Source of the DNA: a virus
DNA: 32,500 nt
Direction: 5' to 3' (one strand)
Virus record (IMG/VR): IMGVR_UViG_3300046538_000295
Coordinates: 1 to 32,500 of that record
In this document: in pieces, positions 16,695 through 25,217 of the stretch
Position numbering within the stretch: the stretch's first letter is position 1
Layout of the letters: each line of letters opens with the position of its first letter
Program-made: the position numbers and the translations under genes
The notes under the pieces: generated by a model
Database searches by the model: none
Seen by the model: the letters and a program-made list of their open reading frames with translations, nothing else
Told to the model about the DNA's origin: nothing

Positions 16695-18522
16695 CTGGTT
16701 CGGCGGTTCGTCAACGCCATCTGATCCAAGCACCTTTAATTACGACATTGAAACGCAAAAGCTGGCACGCCAGCGGCAAGCTGCTCAGGCGTTACAGGCA
16801 TTGGCCGCGCAGTCCAATCAAGGGCAATTCATCAAGAGCGGCGATTTTACTGGCTTCGCAGGCGGCAATACCGCCGGTTCGACACTAGCCCGCATCCTTG
16901 CGTCTGTTCTGGGTGCCAACGCCAATAGTGAAGCTGATGACAAACAGAAGCAACTCGCGCAAGATTCGCAAGATGCTTTGACCTGGGCGATGGACCCGAA
17001 GAATTCACTAGCCGGTCAACGCGCTGCCGCAGCACAGGCTAAATCGGAAAGCGATGAGGAGCTTCAACGCGAAGCAAGCCGCACGATTCAAGGTGGCGAG
17101 CGCATCGACCCGAATGCGGATCAATCACCCGACGTACAGACCTTCGCAGTTGCTACGCCGACGACGACGACAATCCCACTCGCGCAAGCAGCCGCTAAGG
17201 CACTTGGATCGATGCAAGGTGCTGCGTCGTCAGGTGCTTCGCCATCTGGTGCAGCTATTCCCGCTGCGAATGCGCCGACAGGCCCAACGCAGTCAGTGAC
17301 AGGTGGCCCGCAAAGTTTCGGATCAGGTGGCGGTGTGTCGCGCAAGCTTGGCTCACCGACTAAGCTGCCGACTGGTGCAAGTGGTAGCCTAAGTCCAAGC
17401 GACATCGCCTTCGCTGCAAAATTATTCGGTGGTGGTTCGCCATCGCCAGCTCCGGCCCTAGCAGGCAATGTACCTGGCACGTCACAGAACGTCACTGGTG
17501 CGACTGGGCCTACACCGTCAGCACCTGCGATGCCTCCAATGCCGCAACAGAGCCAATCGCCTGTGCCGCAGCCACAACCGCAAATGGCAGCACCAGCAGC
17601 ACCACAGCCACAAATGGCTCAGCAGCAGGAGCCGACGGCGCCAATTGGCGATCCGCGTTCCATGATCGATCAGGCTGTCGCCAATGCGCAGCCGACACAA
17701 GCTGAACAGATTGCGCAGTTGCAGGCCATTGCCCGCACTGGTCCGATGGGTCAGCAAATGGCAACGGCACAAATGAACAACCTGTTCGGCAGCAAAGTTG
17801 GCCGCTACAAAACGACTGTCATGGCTGACCCGGTTAACGGCGGTTTTATTCAAGTCACGGAAGATTCGGCGACTGGCGCAACACAGCATCAGCGCATTGG
17901 TGGTGGTGGCGAAAAGCTCGTGACAGGGCAAACTACAGACGAGCACGGCAACCGCCTGAACGTACACAAAGACGGCAGCACATCAGCAATGCTCGATGGC
18001 AGCGGTAAACCTGTTGTCGATTCCAGCGTCGTTGCGCGCAATGACGAACAGACTGCGAAGATCGGCGCTGCTGTCCAGTCGAACGCAAATGCGCAGGCAG
18101 CTATTGATACGGCCTTGGCGCGAAACAAGCGAATTGCGGAACTGTACGACTCGACGGAAACAGGCCCCTTCGTTGGCCATCTACCTAACTGGTCCAAGGA
18201 GCGTCAAGAGCTGCAAGCGTTGCTTGCACAGGACTTGTTCGGCGAAACCCGTAATGCACTTGCGGGTGCCGGTGATGCTGGCGGCGCTCCACGAATGGCG
18301 CAAAGCGAATTCAGATACATGCAGGAAAACGGCGGCTTGAAACAGACGACCAACGCGCAGACCGCAAAGAATCTTATCGCCAGTATGAACGAGCAATTGC
18401 TCAAGCAAAAGCAGGCATTGCAGGATTACGCGGCCAAATTGCAGACCACTGCTCCGAGTGCCGCGAGTGCTGTTCCAGGTCGCGGCCAACAGGTTAGCGC
18501 CGCACAATACGGGTTCAAATAA
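16684..18522 (+). CDS. Large internal virion / ejection protein, 612 aa
   Basis: The start ATG 16684 lies within the end of the preceding gene. The first 130 residues are helical and Gln/Ala-rich. Residues about 150-330 are low-complexity Pro/Gln/Ala (PVPQPQPQMAAPAAPQPQM). The C-terminal 250 residues appear folded and helical (ARNKRIAELYDSTETGPFVG, KQTTNAQTAKNLIASMNEQL). Its place between an ejection protein and the transglycosylase protein suggests an injected core protein. No catalytic motif was recognised. The stop overlaps the next start (TAATG). Confidence 0.65.
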   Translation: MTNNWFGGSSTPSDPSTFNYDIETQKLARQRQAAQALQALAAQSNQGQFIKSGDFTGFAGGNTAGSTLARILASVLGANANSEADDKQKQLAQDSQDALTWAMDPKNSLAGQRAAAAQAKSESDEELQREASRTIQGGERIDPNADQSPDVQTFAVATPTTTTIPLAQAAAKALGSMQGAASSGASPSGAAIPAANAPTGPTQSVTGGPQSFGSGGGVSRKLGSPTKLPTGASGSLSPSDIAFAAKLFGGGSPSPAPALAGNVPGTSQNVTGATGPTPSAPAMPPMPQQSQSPVPQPQPQMAAPAAPQPQMAQQQEPTAPIGDPRSMIDQAVANAQPTQAEQIAQLQAIARTGPMGQQMATAQMNNLFGSKVGRYKTTVMADPVNGGFIQVTEDSATGATQHQRIGGGGEKLVTGQTTDEHGNRLNVHKDGSTSAMLDGSGKPVVDSSVVARNDEQTAKIGAAVQSNANAQAAIDTALARNKRIAELYDSTETGPFVGHLPNWSKERQELQALLAQDLFGETRNALAGAGDAGGAPRMAQSEFRYMQENGGLKQTTNAQTAKNLIASMNEQLLKQKQALQDYAAKLQTTAPSAASAVPGRGQQVSAAQYGFK

Positions 18523-20711
18523 TGGCTGATCTACTCATCGATAATCCGAACTGGCAGCAGTTCGCAGGCGGTCTTGAACAGGATCGCGGTTTGCATCCGG
18601 GCTTGCTCGCAGGCGTCTTGAAAAACGAAACGGCGGGCGGTCATCCAGATGTGGTTGGCCGCACCTCGCCCGCGGGCGCTCAAGGTGCATTCCAGTTCAT
18701 GCCCGGTACTGCTAAACAGTACAACGTCAATGTCCTCGATACTGCTGACTCGACTCGTGGAGCTGCCGACTACCTGGGTGATCTATCGAAGAAGTACGGT
18801 GATCCCTTGCTTGCGGGTGCTGCTTACAATTGGGGACCGGGCAACGTAGACAAGGCCATCAAGGCGGCTGCGGGTGCCGGTATTCCCACTGATGCGTTGT
18901 CGCTTGCTAATCACGGCTTTCTACCGAAAGAGACCTCCGCTTATGTTGCGAAGCTGGCCGGGCATTTGGATTCGGCGTCTTCCGGCGTCCAGCCGTTCAG
19001 TCCTGACGTAGTGGCCTCGACCCAAAATGCTGTCGTGGGCCTGATCCAAAGTGGCGCATCTGCTCAAGCAGTCGTGCAGGAGCTTGCGAAATCGCCTGTG
19101 GCGTCCATGATCCAGCGCATGACATCGAGCGGCATGTCGGCAGACGACATCGTGCAGCAGGTTGGCGGCTCGCCATTAGCGCAATACCAAGCAGCTCGAC
19201 AGAAAGTAAATGATCAAGGCTTCGCGACGAACCTCGTACAGGGCGTGGGCAATGCCGTTTCTGACATGGCCGGTGGTATTCGTCAATTGGCAAATCGCGT
19301 AACTGGCGACGATGCCACGCTTAAGCAGTTACAAGCACAACAGGCCAAGGCCGAAGCCGATCCAACACGTCAGGCACTCGGTAACACAGTAGGCGGTCAG
19401 ATCGGTAATGTGGGTACGAAGGCATTGCCATACGTCGCTGCCGGTCTGGTTGCTCCCGAAGGATTGATTCCGGCCTTGATTGCAAACAGCGCTGCCGGTG
19501 CTGCATCGGGTGCAGTGACGCCGACAACTGGCGACGGTCAGATTTTGAAGAACATCGCTACCGAAGGCGCATTTGGCGCGGTCGGCGGTGGCGTCGGTTA
19601 TGGGGCAGGGAAGGGCTTGGCTGCGATCGCATCTAAATCTCTAGGTGGCGATGCCGCTGCAACTGCACGACTCGCTGATGCACAAGCTCAAGGATTGCCG
19701 ACCACCGTTGCAGGAGTTAACGGGCCGAATGGCTTCTGGCGCAACATCGTGGATTCGATGCCGACATCCAAGGCCGTCATCAGTAGTCAGGCAGACGGCG
19801 AAGCTGCAATTGCGGGCAAGGTCGCGGAAGGCATGGGACTAAAGAACTATGCGGGACCAATCGATACCAACATGTTGAATGCCGCACGTCCTGGCATCAA
19901 GCAGGCATTGGACGACGCCACGAACGTGCAAGTCTTGTTGCCGCAGTCGATGAAAGCCGATCTTCAAGCACTCGTGAAGCAGGGCACGAACCCACTCACG
20001 GAAGGTATCGCCAATAACAATGTCGTGCATACCGCAATCGGAAATCTCACCAAAGCTATTGACGCGGGCACGCCGGTTGCTGGTGCTGATGTCCAGGGAC
20101 TAGCGAGTGAACTGAAAAGCGTTCTGTACAACCAAGGCACGACGCATAGTGAAAAGCAGTTGGCCGGACAAGTAATCGACAAGATCAACTCTTCGCTGAC
20201 CAGCAACATGACGCCTGAACAGCAGAGCGCTTTCAAGGCCGCGAACGATCAGTATCGCAGTCTGCTTGCGGTGCAAAAGATGGTCAAGACCAGCAACGAT
20301 ACTGGCGTCGTCACTCCGCGCCAGATGCTACAAGCAGCAAAGACCGGCTCATTCAGCAATGCGTTCCTGAAAGGCGATGCGCCGTATCAAGACCTCGCGG
20401 GTGTTGCGGCCGATTTGTACGGACCTTCAGGCGGTCACGGATTGGGTTCGATTATCGGTAAGGCCATCGGCGGCCATGGACTCGACACAGCAGCAGTGCT
20501 CGTGCATCCAAGTCCTGTGACGCTCGCAGGCGTAGGCGCGAAGCAGCTTGTCTCAAGCTTACTCGCAAGAGCAGCAACTTCGCAGAACCCGACCATGATC
20601 CGCATGCTCACAGGTGCGGGTGGTAAGCAACTCGATCCCGTACTCGCAAACGCCATTGCGAAAGCGCTGGGCGCGACTACGGCAGGAAGCGCAGGTTCGC
20701 TTGGCGATTAG
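18522..20711 (+). CDS. Internal virion protein with lytic transglycosylase (SLT) domain
   Basis: The product has 729 residues. The N-terminal 130 residues form a lysozyme-like SLT domain: catalytic glutamate E36 in LKNETAGG, SPAGAQGAFQFMPGTA at 49-64, and AAYNWG at 100-105, in the expected order. The remainder has Gly/Ala-rich, possibly membrane-active stretches (AGLVAPEGLIPALIANSAAGA) and long helices. By analogy with T7 gp16 it would be ejected first and locally open peptidoglycan for DNA passage. It carries the only cell-wall hydrolase domain recognised in the window. Confidence 0.85.
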   Translation: MADLLIDNPNWQQFAGGLEQDRGLHPGLLAGVLKNETAGGHPDVVGRTSPAGAQGAFQFMPGTAKQYNVNVLDTADSTRGAADYLGDLSKKYGDPLLAGAAYNWGPGNVDKAIKAAAGAGIPTDALSLANHGFLPKETSAYVAKLAGHLDSASSGVQPFSPDVVASTQNAVVGLIQSGASAQAVVQELAKSPVASMIQRMTSSGMSADDIVQQVGGSPLAQYQAARQKVNDQGFATNLVQGVGNAVSDMAGGIRQLANRVTGDDATLKQLQAQQAKAEADPTRQALGNTVGGQIGNVGTKALPYVAAGLVAPEGLIPALIANSAAGAASGAVTPTTGDGQILKNIATEGAFGAVGGGVGYGAGKGLAAIASKSLGGDAAATARLADAQAQGLPTTVAGVNGPNGFWRNIVDSMPTSKAVISSQADGEAAIAGKVAEGMGLKNYAGPIDTNMLNAARPGIKQALDDATNVQVLLPQSMKADLQALVKQGTNPLTEGIANNNVVHTAIGNLTKAIDAGTPVAGADVQGLASELKSVLYNQGTTHSEKQLAGQVIDKINSSLTSNMTPEQQSAFKAANDQYRSLLAVQKMVKTSNDTGVVTPRQMLQAAKTGSFSNAFLKGDAPYQDLAGVAADLYGPSGGHGLGSIIGKAIGGHGLDTAAVLVHPSPVTLAGVGAKQLVSSLLARAATSQNPTMIRMLTGAGGKQLDPVLANAIAKALGATTAGSAGSLGD

Positions 20712-20768
20712 TAGGTAAATAACGATAGCGGCACGTAAGCTGCAATGAATAATAAGAGGGTCAACCCC

Positions 20769-22613
20769 ATGTCATTTAATGGTTCCGGGACGTATGTTCC
20801 GCCTGCTGGTCAGCCAGTAGCAACAGGTACTGTCATCCAGTCTGCCACGTTCAATACGCTCGTGACAGACATCGGCAATACGTTCAACAACGTGCTGCCA
20901 CGCGACGGCCAAGCGTCAATGTCTGGTCAGCTCAAGCTCATCGACGGCACCAGCAGCGTGCCGGGCATCGCGTTCAACAGCGAAGCATCGTCGGGTATCT
21001 TTCGTCCCGCATCCGGAATGCTGGCGTTGGTTGCTTCGGGTGTCGAGAACCTGCGTATCAACAGCGCAGGTCGTGTGCTGATTGGCACTACAACGGACGA
21101 CGGCACCAACAAGCTGCAAATCAACGGCCCTACCAAAGTCACAGGCGCTCTAACTGCGACATCGTTTGTCGGTCCGTTGACCGGCGCTGTGACTGGCAAC
21201 GTAACGGGCAACCTAACAGGCTTCAAGAACGTTGACAATACTAACGAGATGACGCTTGCCAACGGATTTACGGGCGGGCAGCTAACCATGAACTACCGGG
21301 GAGCATCCGGCGCAATCACGCAGGTGAATGTGGGTAACGGTATCGCTGCTAGTGGTGTTCTTGCCAAAATAGTTGCATTGAACATCGACGCATCAGGTAA
21401 CACAACTGGTAATGCTGCAACTGCTACTAACGTAGCATGGACAGGCGTGACAGGTAAGCCGACTACAGTAGCAGGCTATGGCATCACAGATACTTATACC
21501 AAAGCGCAGACTGACGCGGCTGATGCCTTAAAGGCTAATGTAGCCAGCCCAACCTTCACCGGCATTGTCAACATGGGCGGCGGCGCACTTGAGCTTGGAA
21601 CTCAAGGAGTTGCTGGTTCCCCGTTCATTGACTTTCACTCGTCTGGGCCGGGAAGCGATTACGACGTTCGCATCGGTGCAACGGGCGGCTCTGGTACACC
21701 GGGGCAAGGCACCCTCTCAGTCTTAGCAGCAGGGCTTGATCTTACCGGCGCTGGCAATGTAACGGTGGCGACCAAAGCCCAAGGCAACAACAGCACGTCA
21801 GCCGCGAGCACGGCTTATGTTGATACTGGTCTAGCAACAAAAGCCACGATGGTTGCGGCGCTGAATAACTACGTCTGGAATGCCGCGACGTTGCCAGTTT
21901 CTTACCCTGCTGGTATCCAGTCGAGCTTTGTGCAAGGTGTTGACGGCTGGCCTAACTACGGCTCGGTAATGACCATGCGCACGTTCTCGGGCGGTGGCGG
22001 CAGCTTGCAGATGTACGTACCTTATTCGCCGACCAATGGCGGCGGCAGCATGAAAGTCCGTTTCGGTAACTTCGATGTCTCCAGCGGTAACTCATGGACA
22101 GGTTGGAAAACGCTGCTGGCTGACGATAGTCCTGCAACCATCACCTATAACACGTTCGGCAACATTATGAATCTGATCAACACCAGTGGCTCCGGTGTAC
22201 AGATCAACATGCTTGGTAACGGAGCCAATCCCTCGAAGACGTTACGCGTGACAGGCGGCAACTTTGAAATCGTCAACAGCGCATACACCAATGTAATTAT
22301 GAGCTTGACCGATGCTGGAGCACTTGCAGCCGTTACCGTGACTCAGACCTCCGATGATCGAAAAAAGAAGAACTGGAAGCCATTAACCGATGCCCAACTC
22401 GACGCATTGGCAGACATGAAGCTGGCTGGCACCTTTGACTGGATCGACGGCACTGGTCCGTCTGTTGGTGGTTCCGCGCAAGAGATTCGTGCCATCGTCC
22501 CAGAAGCGGTGCTTGTATCAAATGACGATGCCCGCAGCTTGACCGTCAACTATGGTGGCCTGAACTTCGCAATCTTGCAGGCAATGCTGCGCCGTCAGAA
22601 GGGGGCTGTATGA
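20769..22613 (+). CDS. Tail fibre protein with C-terminal intramolecular chaperone domain (Peptidase_S74)
   Basis: The product has 614 residues from ATG 20769, which follows GAGGG; an ATG at 20745 is possible but has no clear ribosome binding site. The N-terminus should attach to the tail. The middle has fibre repeats such as GAVTGNVTGNLTG and YTKAQTDAADALKANVASPT. The last 90 residues begin QTSDDRKKKNWKPL, the hallmark of the S74 chaperone that trimerises the fibre and is then cut off. It determines host adsorption. The 3' end overlaps the next gene by an ATGA. Confidence 0.85.
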   Translation: MSFNGSGTYVPPAGQPVATGTVIQSATFNTLVTDIGNTFNNVLPRDGQASMSGQLKLIDGTSSVPGIAFNSEASSGIFRPASGMLALVASGVENLRINSAGRVLIGTTTDDGTNKLQINGPTKVTGALTATSFVGPLTGAVTGNVTGNLTGFKNVDNTNEMTLANGFTGGQLTMNYRGASGAITQVNVGNGIAASGVLAKIVALNIDASGNTTGNAATATNVAWTGVTGKPTTVAGYGITDTYTKAQTDAADALKANVASPTFTGIVNMGGGALELGTQGVAGSPFIDFHSSGPGSDYDVRIGATGGSGTPGQGTLSVLAAGLDLTGAGNVTVATKAQGNNSTSAASTAYVDTGLATKATMVAALNNYVWNAATLPVSYPAGIQSSFVQGVDGWPNYGSVMTMRTFSGGGGSLQMYVPYSPTNGGGSMKVRFGNFDVSSGNSWTGWKTLLADDSPATITYNTFGNIMNLINTSGSGVQINMLGNGANPSKTLRVTGGNFEIVNSAYTNVIMSLTDAGALAAVTVTQTSDDRKKKNWKPLTDAQLDALADMKLAGTFDWIDGTGPSVGGSAQEIRAIVPEAVLVSNDDARSLTVNYGGLNFAILQAMLRRQKGAV

Positions 22614-23095
22614 CCCTACAAGCAAGCGGCGTCATCAGCCTGACCGACGTCATGAATGAGATTCGCCTAGTCAATCCGGGCCGCGCTTACCCCATTAGCC
22701 TTGGCGATGCCGATGTGCGTGCGCTGGCCGGTGTGCCGTCCGGGGCTATCGGCCTGTCCAATCTGTATGGCAAAAGCTCGTACATTCCCATGAACGTAAC
22801 GGGTAATAGCGACAGCCAGAGCGCAAGCTCTGCCAGTGGTGGCACGGTGACATGCCATCCAAGCGTATCCGTCATCAACGGCAGCGGCGGCTATACCTAC
22901 AGCTGGTCATTTACCAGCAACCCGAATAGCTGCGGGTTGGGTGCATCCACGAGTGCCGCGTGCAACGTCTCGCACGGCTACACCACGAACGCCAATGGCG
23001 GCGCGACCGCTACGCTTCAATGCATCGTGACCGACAACACAGGCCATGTAGTGACAGCCTCAGGCATCACCGCTGCCTTGGACTGGTCAAATTAA
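22610..23095 (+). CDS. Tail-associated protein with Ig/PKD-like C-terminal domain
   Basis: The product has 161 residues and starts at an ATGA overlap with the tail fibre gene. The N-terminal 55 residues (MTLQASGVISLTDVMNEI, then LAGVPSGAIGLSNLYGKSS) form a short conserved module often found at the start of phage tail or baseplate proteins. The rest is beta-rich, with Cys residues and a GYTYSWSF strand, like an Ig or PKD fold. It may be a receptor-binding accessory. No diversity-generating repeat was seen in it. Confidence 0.75.
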   Translation: MTLQASGVISLTDVMNEIRLVNPGRAYPISLGDADVRALAGVPSGAIGLSNLYGKSSYIPMNVTGNSDSQSASSASGGTVTCHPSVSVINGSGGYTYSWSFTSNPNSCGLGASTSAACNVSHGYTTNANGGATATLQCIVTDNTGHVVTASGITAALDWSN

Positions 23096-23108
23096 CAGGT
23101 AACTAACA

Positions 23109-23336
23109 ATGGATTTTTTCAAACACATGGTTACTGGCATCGATAATCAGACTGTCGATGTCGCCCGCGTACTCTGGATCGTAGGCGCGCTGTCGTTCCT
23201 TGGCCTGTCAGCTTACGACATCTACAAGTCAGGGCATTTCGACATGGCTAACTTCGCACTCGCGTATACGGGTTTGCTGACCGGTGGCGCGGCCAGCGTG
23301 CGGATCAAAGCAATCACGGAGCCTGACCCTAAATGA
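23109..23336 (+). CDS. Small membrane protein, candidate holin
   Basis: The product has 75 residues. AGGT lies before ATG 23109. It has two hydrophobic segments, about residues 20-37 (VLWIVGALSFLGLSAYDI) and 46-64 (MANFALAYTGLLTGGAAS), with a polar tail ending EPDPK. Size, two helices and position after the tail genes fit a class II holin that perforates the inner membrane. It overlaps a second small membrane protein gene by ATGA. No lytic activity can be proved from sequence. Confidence 0.7.
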   Translation: MDFFKHMVTGIDNQTVDVARVLWIVGALSFLGLSAYDIYKSGHFDMANFALAYTGLLTGGAASVRIKAITEPDPK

Positions 23337-23533
23337 GCAGCGAAGTAATAGCAGCAGTTAAACATACCCTGGACGTTATCGCAGCGAGTGTGACCGTGCT
23401 TACAATCATCAAGGTCTTACCAGCGATCACGGCTGGGCTTGCGGCAATCTGGTATGTAATGGGGCTGTACGAGAAAATCGCTGGCCGCCCGTTCAGTGAG
23501 TCCAGGTTCGCTCGATTCCTGACAGGCAGATAG
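23333..23533 (+). CDS. Small membrane protein, holin partner or second holin
   Basis: The product has 66 residues. It starts at an ATGA overlap with the upstream candidate holin. One long hydrophobic region spans residues 14-45 (ASVTVLTIIKVLPAITAGLAAIWYV), probably one or two membrane passes, and the C-terminus is basic (SESRFARFLTGR). It could be a holin, antiholin or pinholin component. A strong terminator begins one base after its stop, so this is the last gene of the late transcript. Confidence 0.65.
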   Translation: MSSEVIAAVKHTLDVIAASVTVLTIIKVLPAITAGLAAIWYVMGLYEKIAGRPFSESRFARFLTGR

Positions 23534-23555
23534 AAAAGGCCCGCTGGGGCCTTTT
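23534..23555 (+). terminator. Bidirectional rho-independent terminator ending the late operon
   Basis: The perfect arms AAAAGGCCC (23534-23542) and GGGCCTTTT (23547-23555) enclose the loop GCTG, giving a T run on either strand. It separates the rightward late operon from the convergent leftward gene ending at 23558. Confidence 0.93.
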
Positions 23556-23557
23556 AC

Positions 23558-23851
23558 TTAGTTCCACGTAAGTTTGAAGAGCAGGAAGTCGCTGTCTTGA
23601 GTGAATTGGAACATCAGACCTTCGTATTGGGCAATGCGAGCTTTGGGCCAAGTCCTGTAAAGCTGATTGAGTGTGTAATGGGTGATGTCTTGTTGTTCGA
23701 GCCATCGCTTTAACTCTTCGATGTCCTGATATTTGTCTACCAGCCCTTGGAGACGACTTTCCTTGAGCTTGTTCGGTTCCTTGAGTACCTTGTCTACATT
23801 AAACTTTTGCGACATTGCTTGACGCCATGTACATGGAACGATTACCTTCAT
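23558..23851 (-). CDS. Hypothetical protein, 97 aa
   Basis: The start at 23851 (MKVIVPCTW) is preferred because GGAG lies 6 bases upstream; two earlier in-frame starts at 23863 and 23857 overlap that site. The protein is soluble and Lys/Leu-rich, with helical segments (NKLKESRLQGLVDKY, IEELKRWLEQQD). No family was recognised. It is read against the late genes and away from the structured non-coding stretch, so its promoter probably lies at about 23870-23920, where a TTAG/CTAA inverted repeat (23872-23883) could be an operator. A moron or late-phase control role is possible. Confidence 0.7.
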   Translation of the reverse strand: MKVIVPCTWRQAMSQKFNVDKVLKEPNKLKESRLQGLVDKYQDIEELKRWLEQQDITHYTLNQLYRTWPKARIAQYEGLMFQFTQDSDFLLFKLTWN

Positions 23852-24073
23852 TTGCATCTCCACAGTTATTGTTAGCGGACTAATAAGTTAACACAAGCAA
23901 TTGCATGTTCATAACATTTAGTTTGAGCATTATTTCAGGTTTGATTACCGCATCACACCTGCCAACATAATCGCTTCTTTCATTCAACCACCTGGGTTTG
24001 CAATAAGCGAAGCGCTGGGAGCTTGCGACCTTCTGGCTGTTGGTGTTTGGTTTTCTTCCAGGTGGCGAGCCGG

Positions 24074-24222
24074 GGAGCGATAGCGACGAGGCCGCTGGAA
24101 CGCAGTGACTTTCTGGGGTTTGAGAAGGAAATTGGTTTTCTCGAAAGCGACTGAAATGCCAGGTTACTGAGCGACAGCGAAGTTCGGCATTGAAGTCCCC
24201 TGACGCCTGAGCGACAGCGAAG
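24074..24222 (+). repeat. Repeated GAGCGAYAGCGA motif in hairpin loops
   Basis: CTGAGCGACAGCGAAG occurs exactly at 24167-24182 and 24207-24222, 40 bases apart. A variant, GGAGCGATAGCGACG, is at 24074-24088. Each sits in the loop of a different stem. The pentamer AGCGA occurs eight times between 24006 and 24220 on the plus strand. The pattern suits a repeated protein-binding loop or a sponge RNA. Confidence 0.7.
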
Positions 24223-24700
24223 ATGTCAGGTGACTTTGATTCAAGAAGAATTCCTCAAAAATTCTTGACGAATCAAGTCAGAGAAGTACCTAAAAGAAAA
24301 ACGAAATAGGGAATAACATCTGTCAGGTATTAACAGTGCTCGCCTGCTGCGTGCTTCGCTTGCATCAGGGGAGTACTCGTTGCAGCGTTGTTTGTTTCAC
24401 GCACAACGCCTTTCAACTCATACTCGCTCCACATAACACATCTGCAAAACATCTAAAATCAACAGTCACAATTATTCCTTAATCCTCCTCCCGTTTTGTT
24501 CGAAAGGTTTTGCCCAACCACATCCTCCTCTGCGAGTCAGCTCCTGCTGTTACCCGTTCGATGTTCTACCTGCAGTCTGCCAAGTTTCTGGTCTTACGCC
24601 GGGATACTCCGTGGTGTCCTAGGGATTTAGGTTTATTTTCCCCTCTTTGCCCAAGCCATCGACTTCCCTTGGGTGACTAAAACTTCAGTACGTCTGGCAG

Positions 24701-24733
24701 TCCCGTAGTTGGCTGCTCCCGTACATTGGCTAC
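24701..24733 (+). repeat. Imperfect tandem repeat, two units
   Basis: TCCCGTAGTTGGCTGC is followed directly by TCCCGTACATTGGCTAC. Both lie inside the candidate RNA region and add to the impression of modular structure. Confidence 0.6.
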
Positions 24734-24803
24734 TATCTCATGTGAAACAGTATTGATCAGCGTTGTGTGATCGTTTGGCAATGGGGAAGTTGGGTGACAA
24801 AAG

Positions 24804-24838
24804 AAAAACCCCACATGGGACGAGCACGTGGGGTTTTT
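24804..24838. terminator. Strong bidirectional rho-independent terminator
   Basis: The arms AAAAACCCCAC (24804-24814) and GTGGGGTTTTT (24828-24838) pair perfectly over 11 bases around a 13-base loop. No coding sequence ends nearby on the plus strand, so its natural customer is a non-coding transcript from the left. Confidence 0.92.
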
Positions 24839-25198
24839 GGGTACTATGCAGTGAGACTTCACTACACCTAGAAAACCTTAACCATCGCAACCTCGTCCGC
24901 TGCCTATACACCTATTTAGGAACCGGCGTCTAAACGCTGGAACACATCCATGGTACGCGAACGGTGGCGGAGTTCAAATTGTTCCTGTCGGATGCTCAAA
25001 AATGTCGACGTGCTGATGTGTGATCGCTTTCGCTGTTCAATCCAGTGGCAGCTAGTTAGATCACATTTTCGTGGTCATCTACGACTGCCAGATGTCAATC
25101 TGGCTCTGGAGCCCGCATAGGCTCTGGCTTTCCCATCGAGGAAATCGCTCTCCTGTACCAGTACACGCGAAATCACGGATTATCAGGTTTGCTCGCAG
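24839..25198. other. Gene-free stretch with further hairpins
   Basis: No credible gene is seen. Stems include AGTGA/TCACT near 24850-24864, TGTGATC (25019-25025) with GATCACA (25059-25065), TGGCAG (25046-25051) with CTGCCA (25085-25090), GCCAGAT (25087-25093) with ATCTGGC (25098-25104), and CTGGAGCC (25106-25113) with GGCTCTGG (25120-25127). The last uses two G-U pairs that favour the plus strand. It may be a second structured RNA or a leader of the gene at 25288. Confidence 0.4.
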
Positions 25199-25217
25199 TT
25201 ATCGGTTAAACCGATAA
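25199..25217. repeat. TTATCGGTT palindrome, copy 3
   Basis: The perfect arms TTATCGGTT and AACCGATAA surround one A. It is a variant of the TTGTCGGTT family, with compensating changes in both arms (G to A, C to T). Its centre lies 42 bases before the -10 box of the next gene, so it could be an operator or activator site. Confidence 0.8.

Larger units (their letters stand above)
23988..24838 (+). ncRNA. Candidate large structured non-coding RNA ending in a terminator
   Basis: No plausible gene lies here, yet stems are dense. CCACCTGG (23988-23995) pairs CCAGGTGG (24058-24065). TTTGAGAA pairs TTCTCGAA (about 24120-24145). GACT-GA-AATGCC (24149-24160) pairs GGCATT-GA-AGTC (24186-24197), giving tandem G-A pairs. 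CCTGAC (24199-24204) pairs GTCAGG (24225-24230). The arms 24231-24247 and 24262-24280 form about 16 pairs. GCGTTGT (24385) pairs ACAACGC (24403). GGATAC (24602) pairs GTGTCC (24614). CCCAAG (24650) pairs CTTGGG (24668). G-U and G-A pairs make sense only on the plus strand. A strong terminator closes the stretch. The 5' end and any promoter are not defined. A known class such as GOLLD cannot be excluded. Confidence 0.45.

Noticed and set aside
22610-23095. Possible diversity-generating retroelement target as in Bordetella phage BPP-1
   Set aside because: No reverse transcriptase gene or template/variable repeat pair was seen anywhere in the window.
24167-24222. CRISPR-like repeats 40 bases apart
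   Set aside because: Only two exact units plus one variant occur, spacing is irregular overall, and the repeats lie inside separate hairpins; no cas genes are present.
24677-24862. 61-aa leftward frame in the structured stretch
   Set aside because: It crosses the strong terminator hairpin, has low-quality composition and no ribosome binding site.
24961-25000. tRNA-like GTTCAAAT segment
   Set aside because: It could be a T-loop, but no acceptor stem, anticodon arm or CCA end fits around it.
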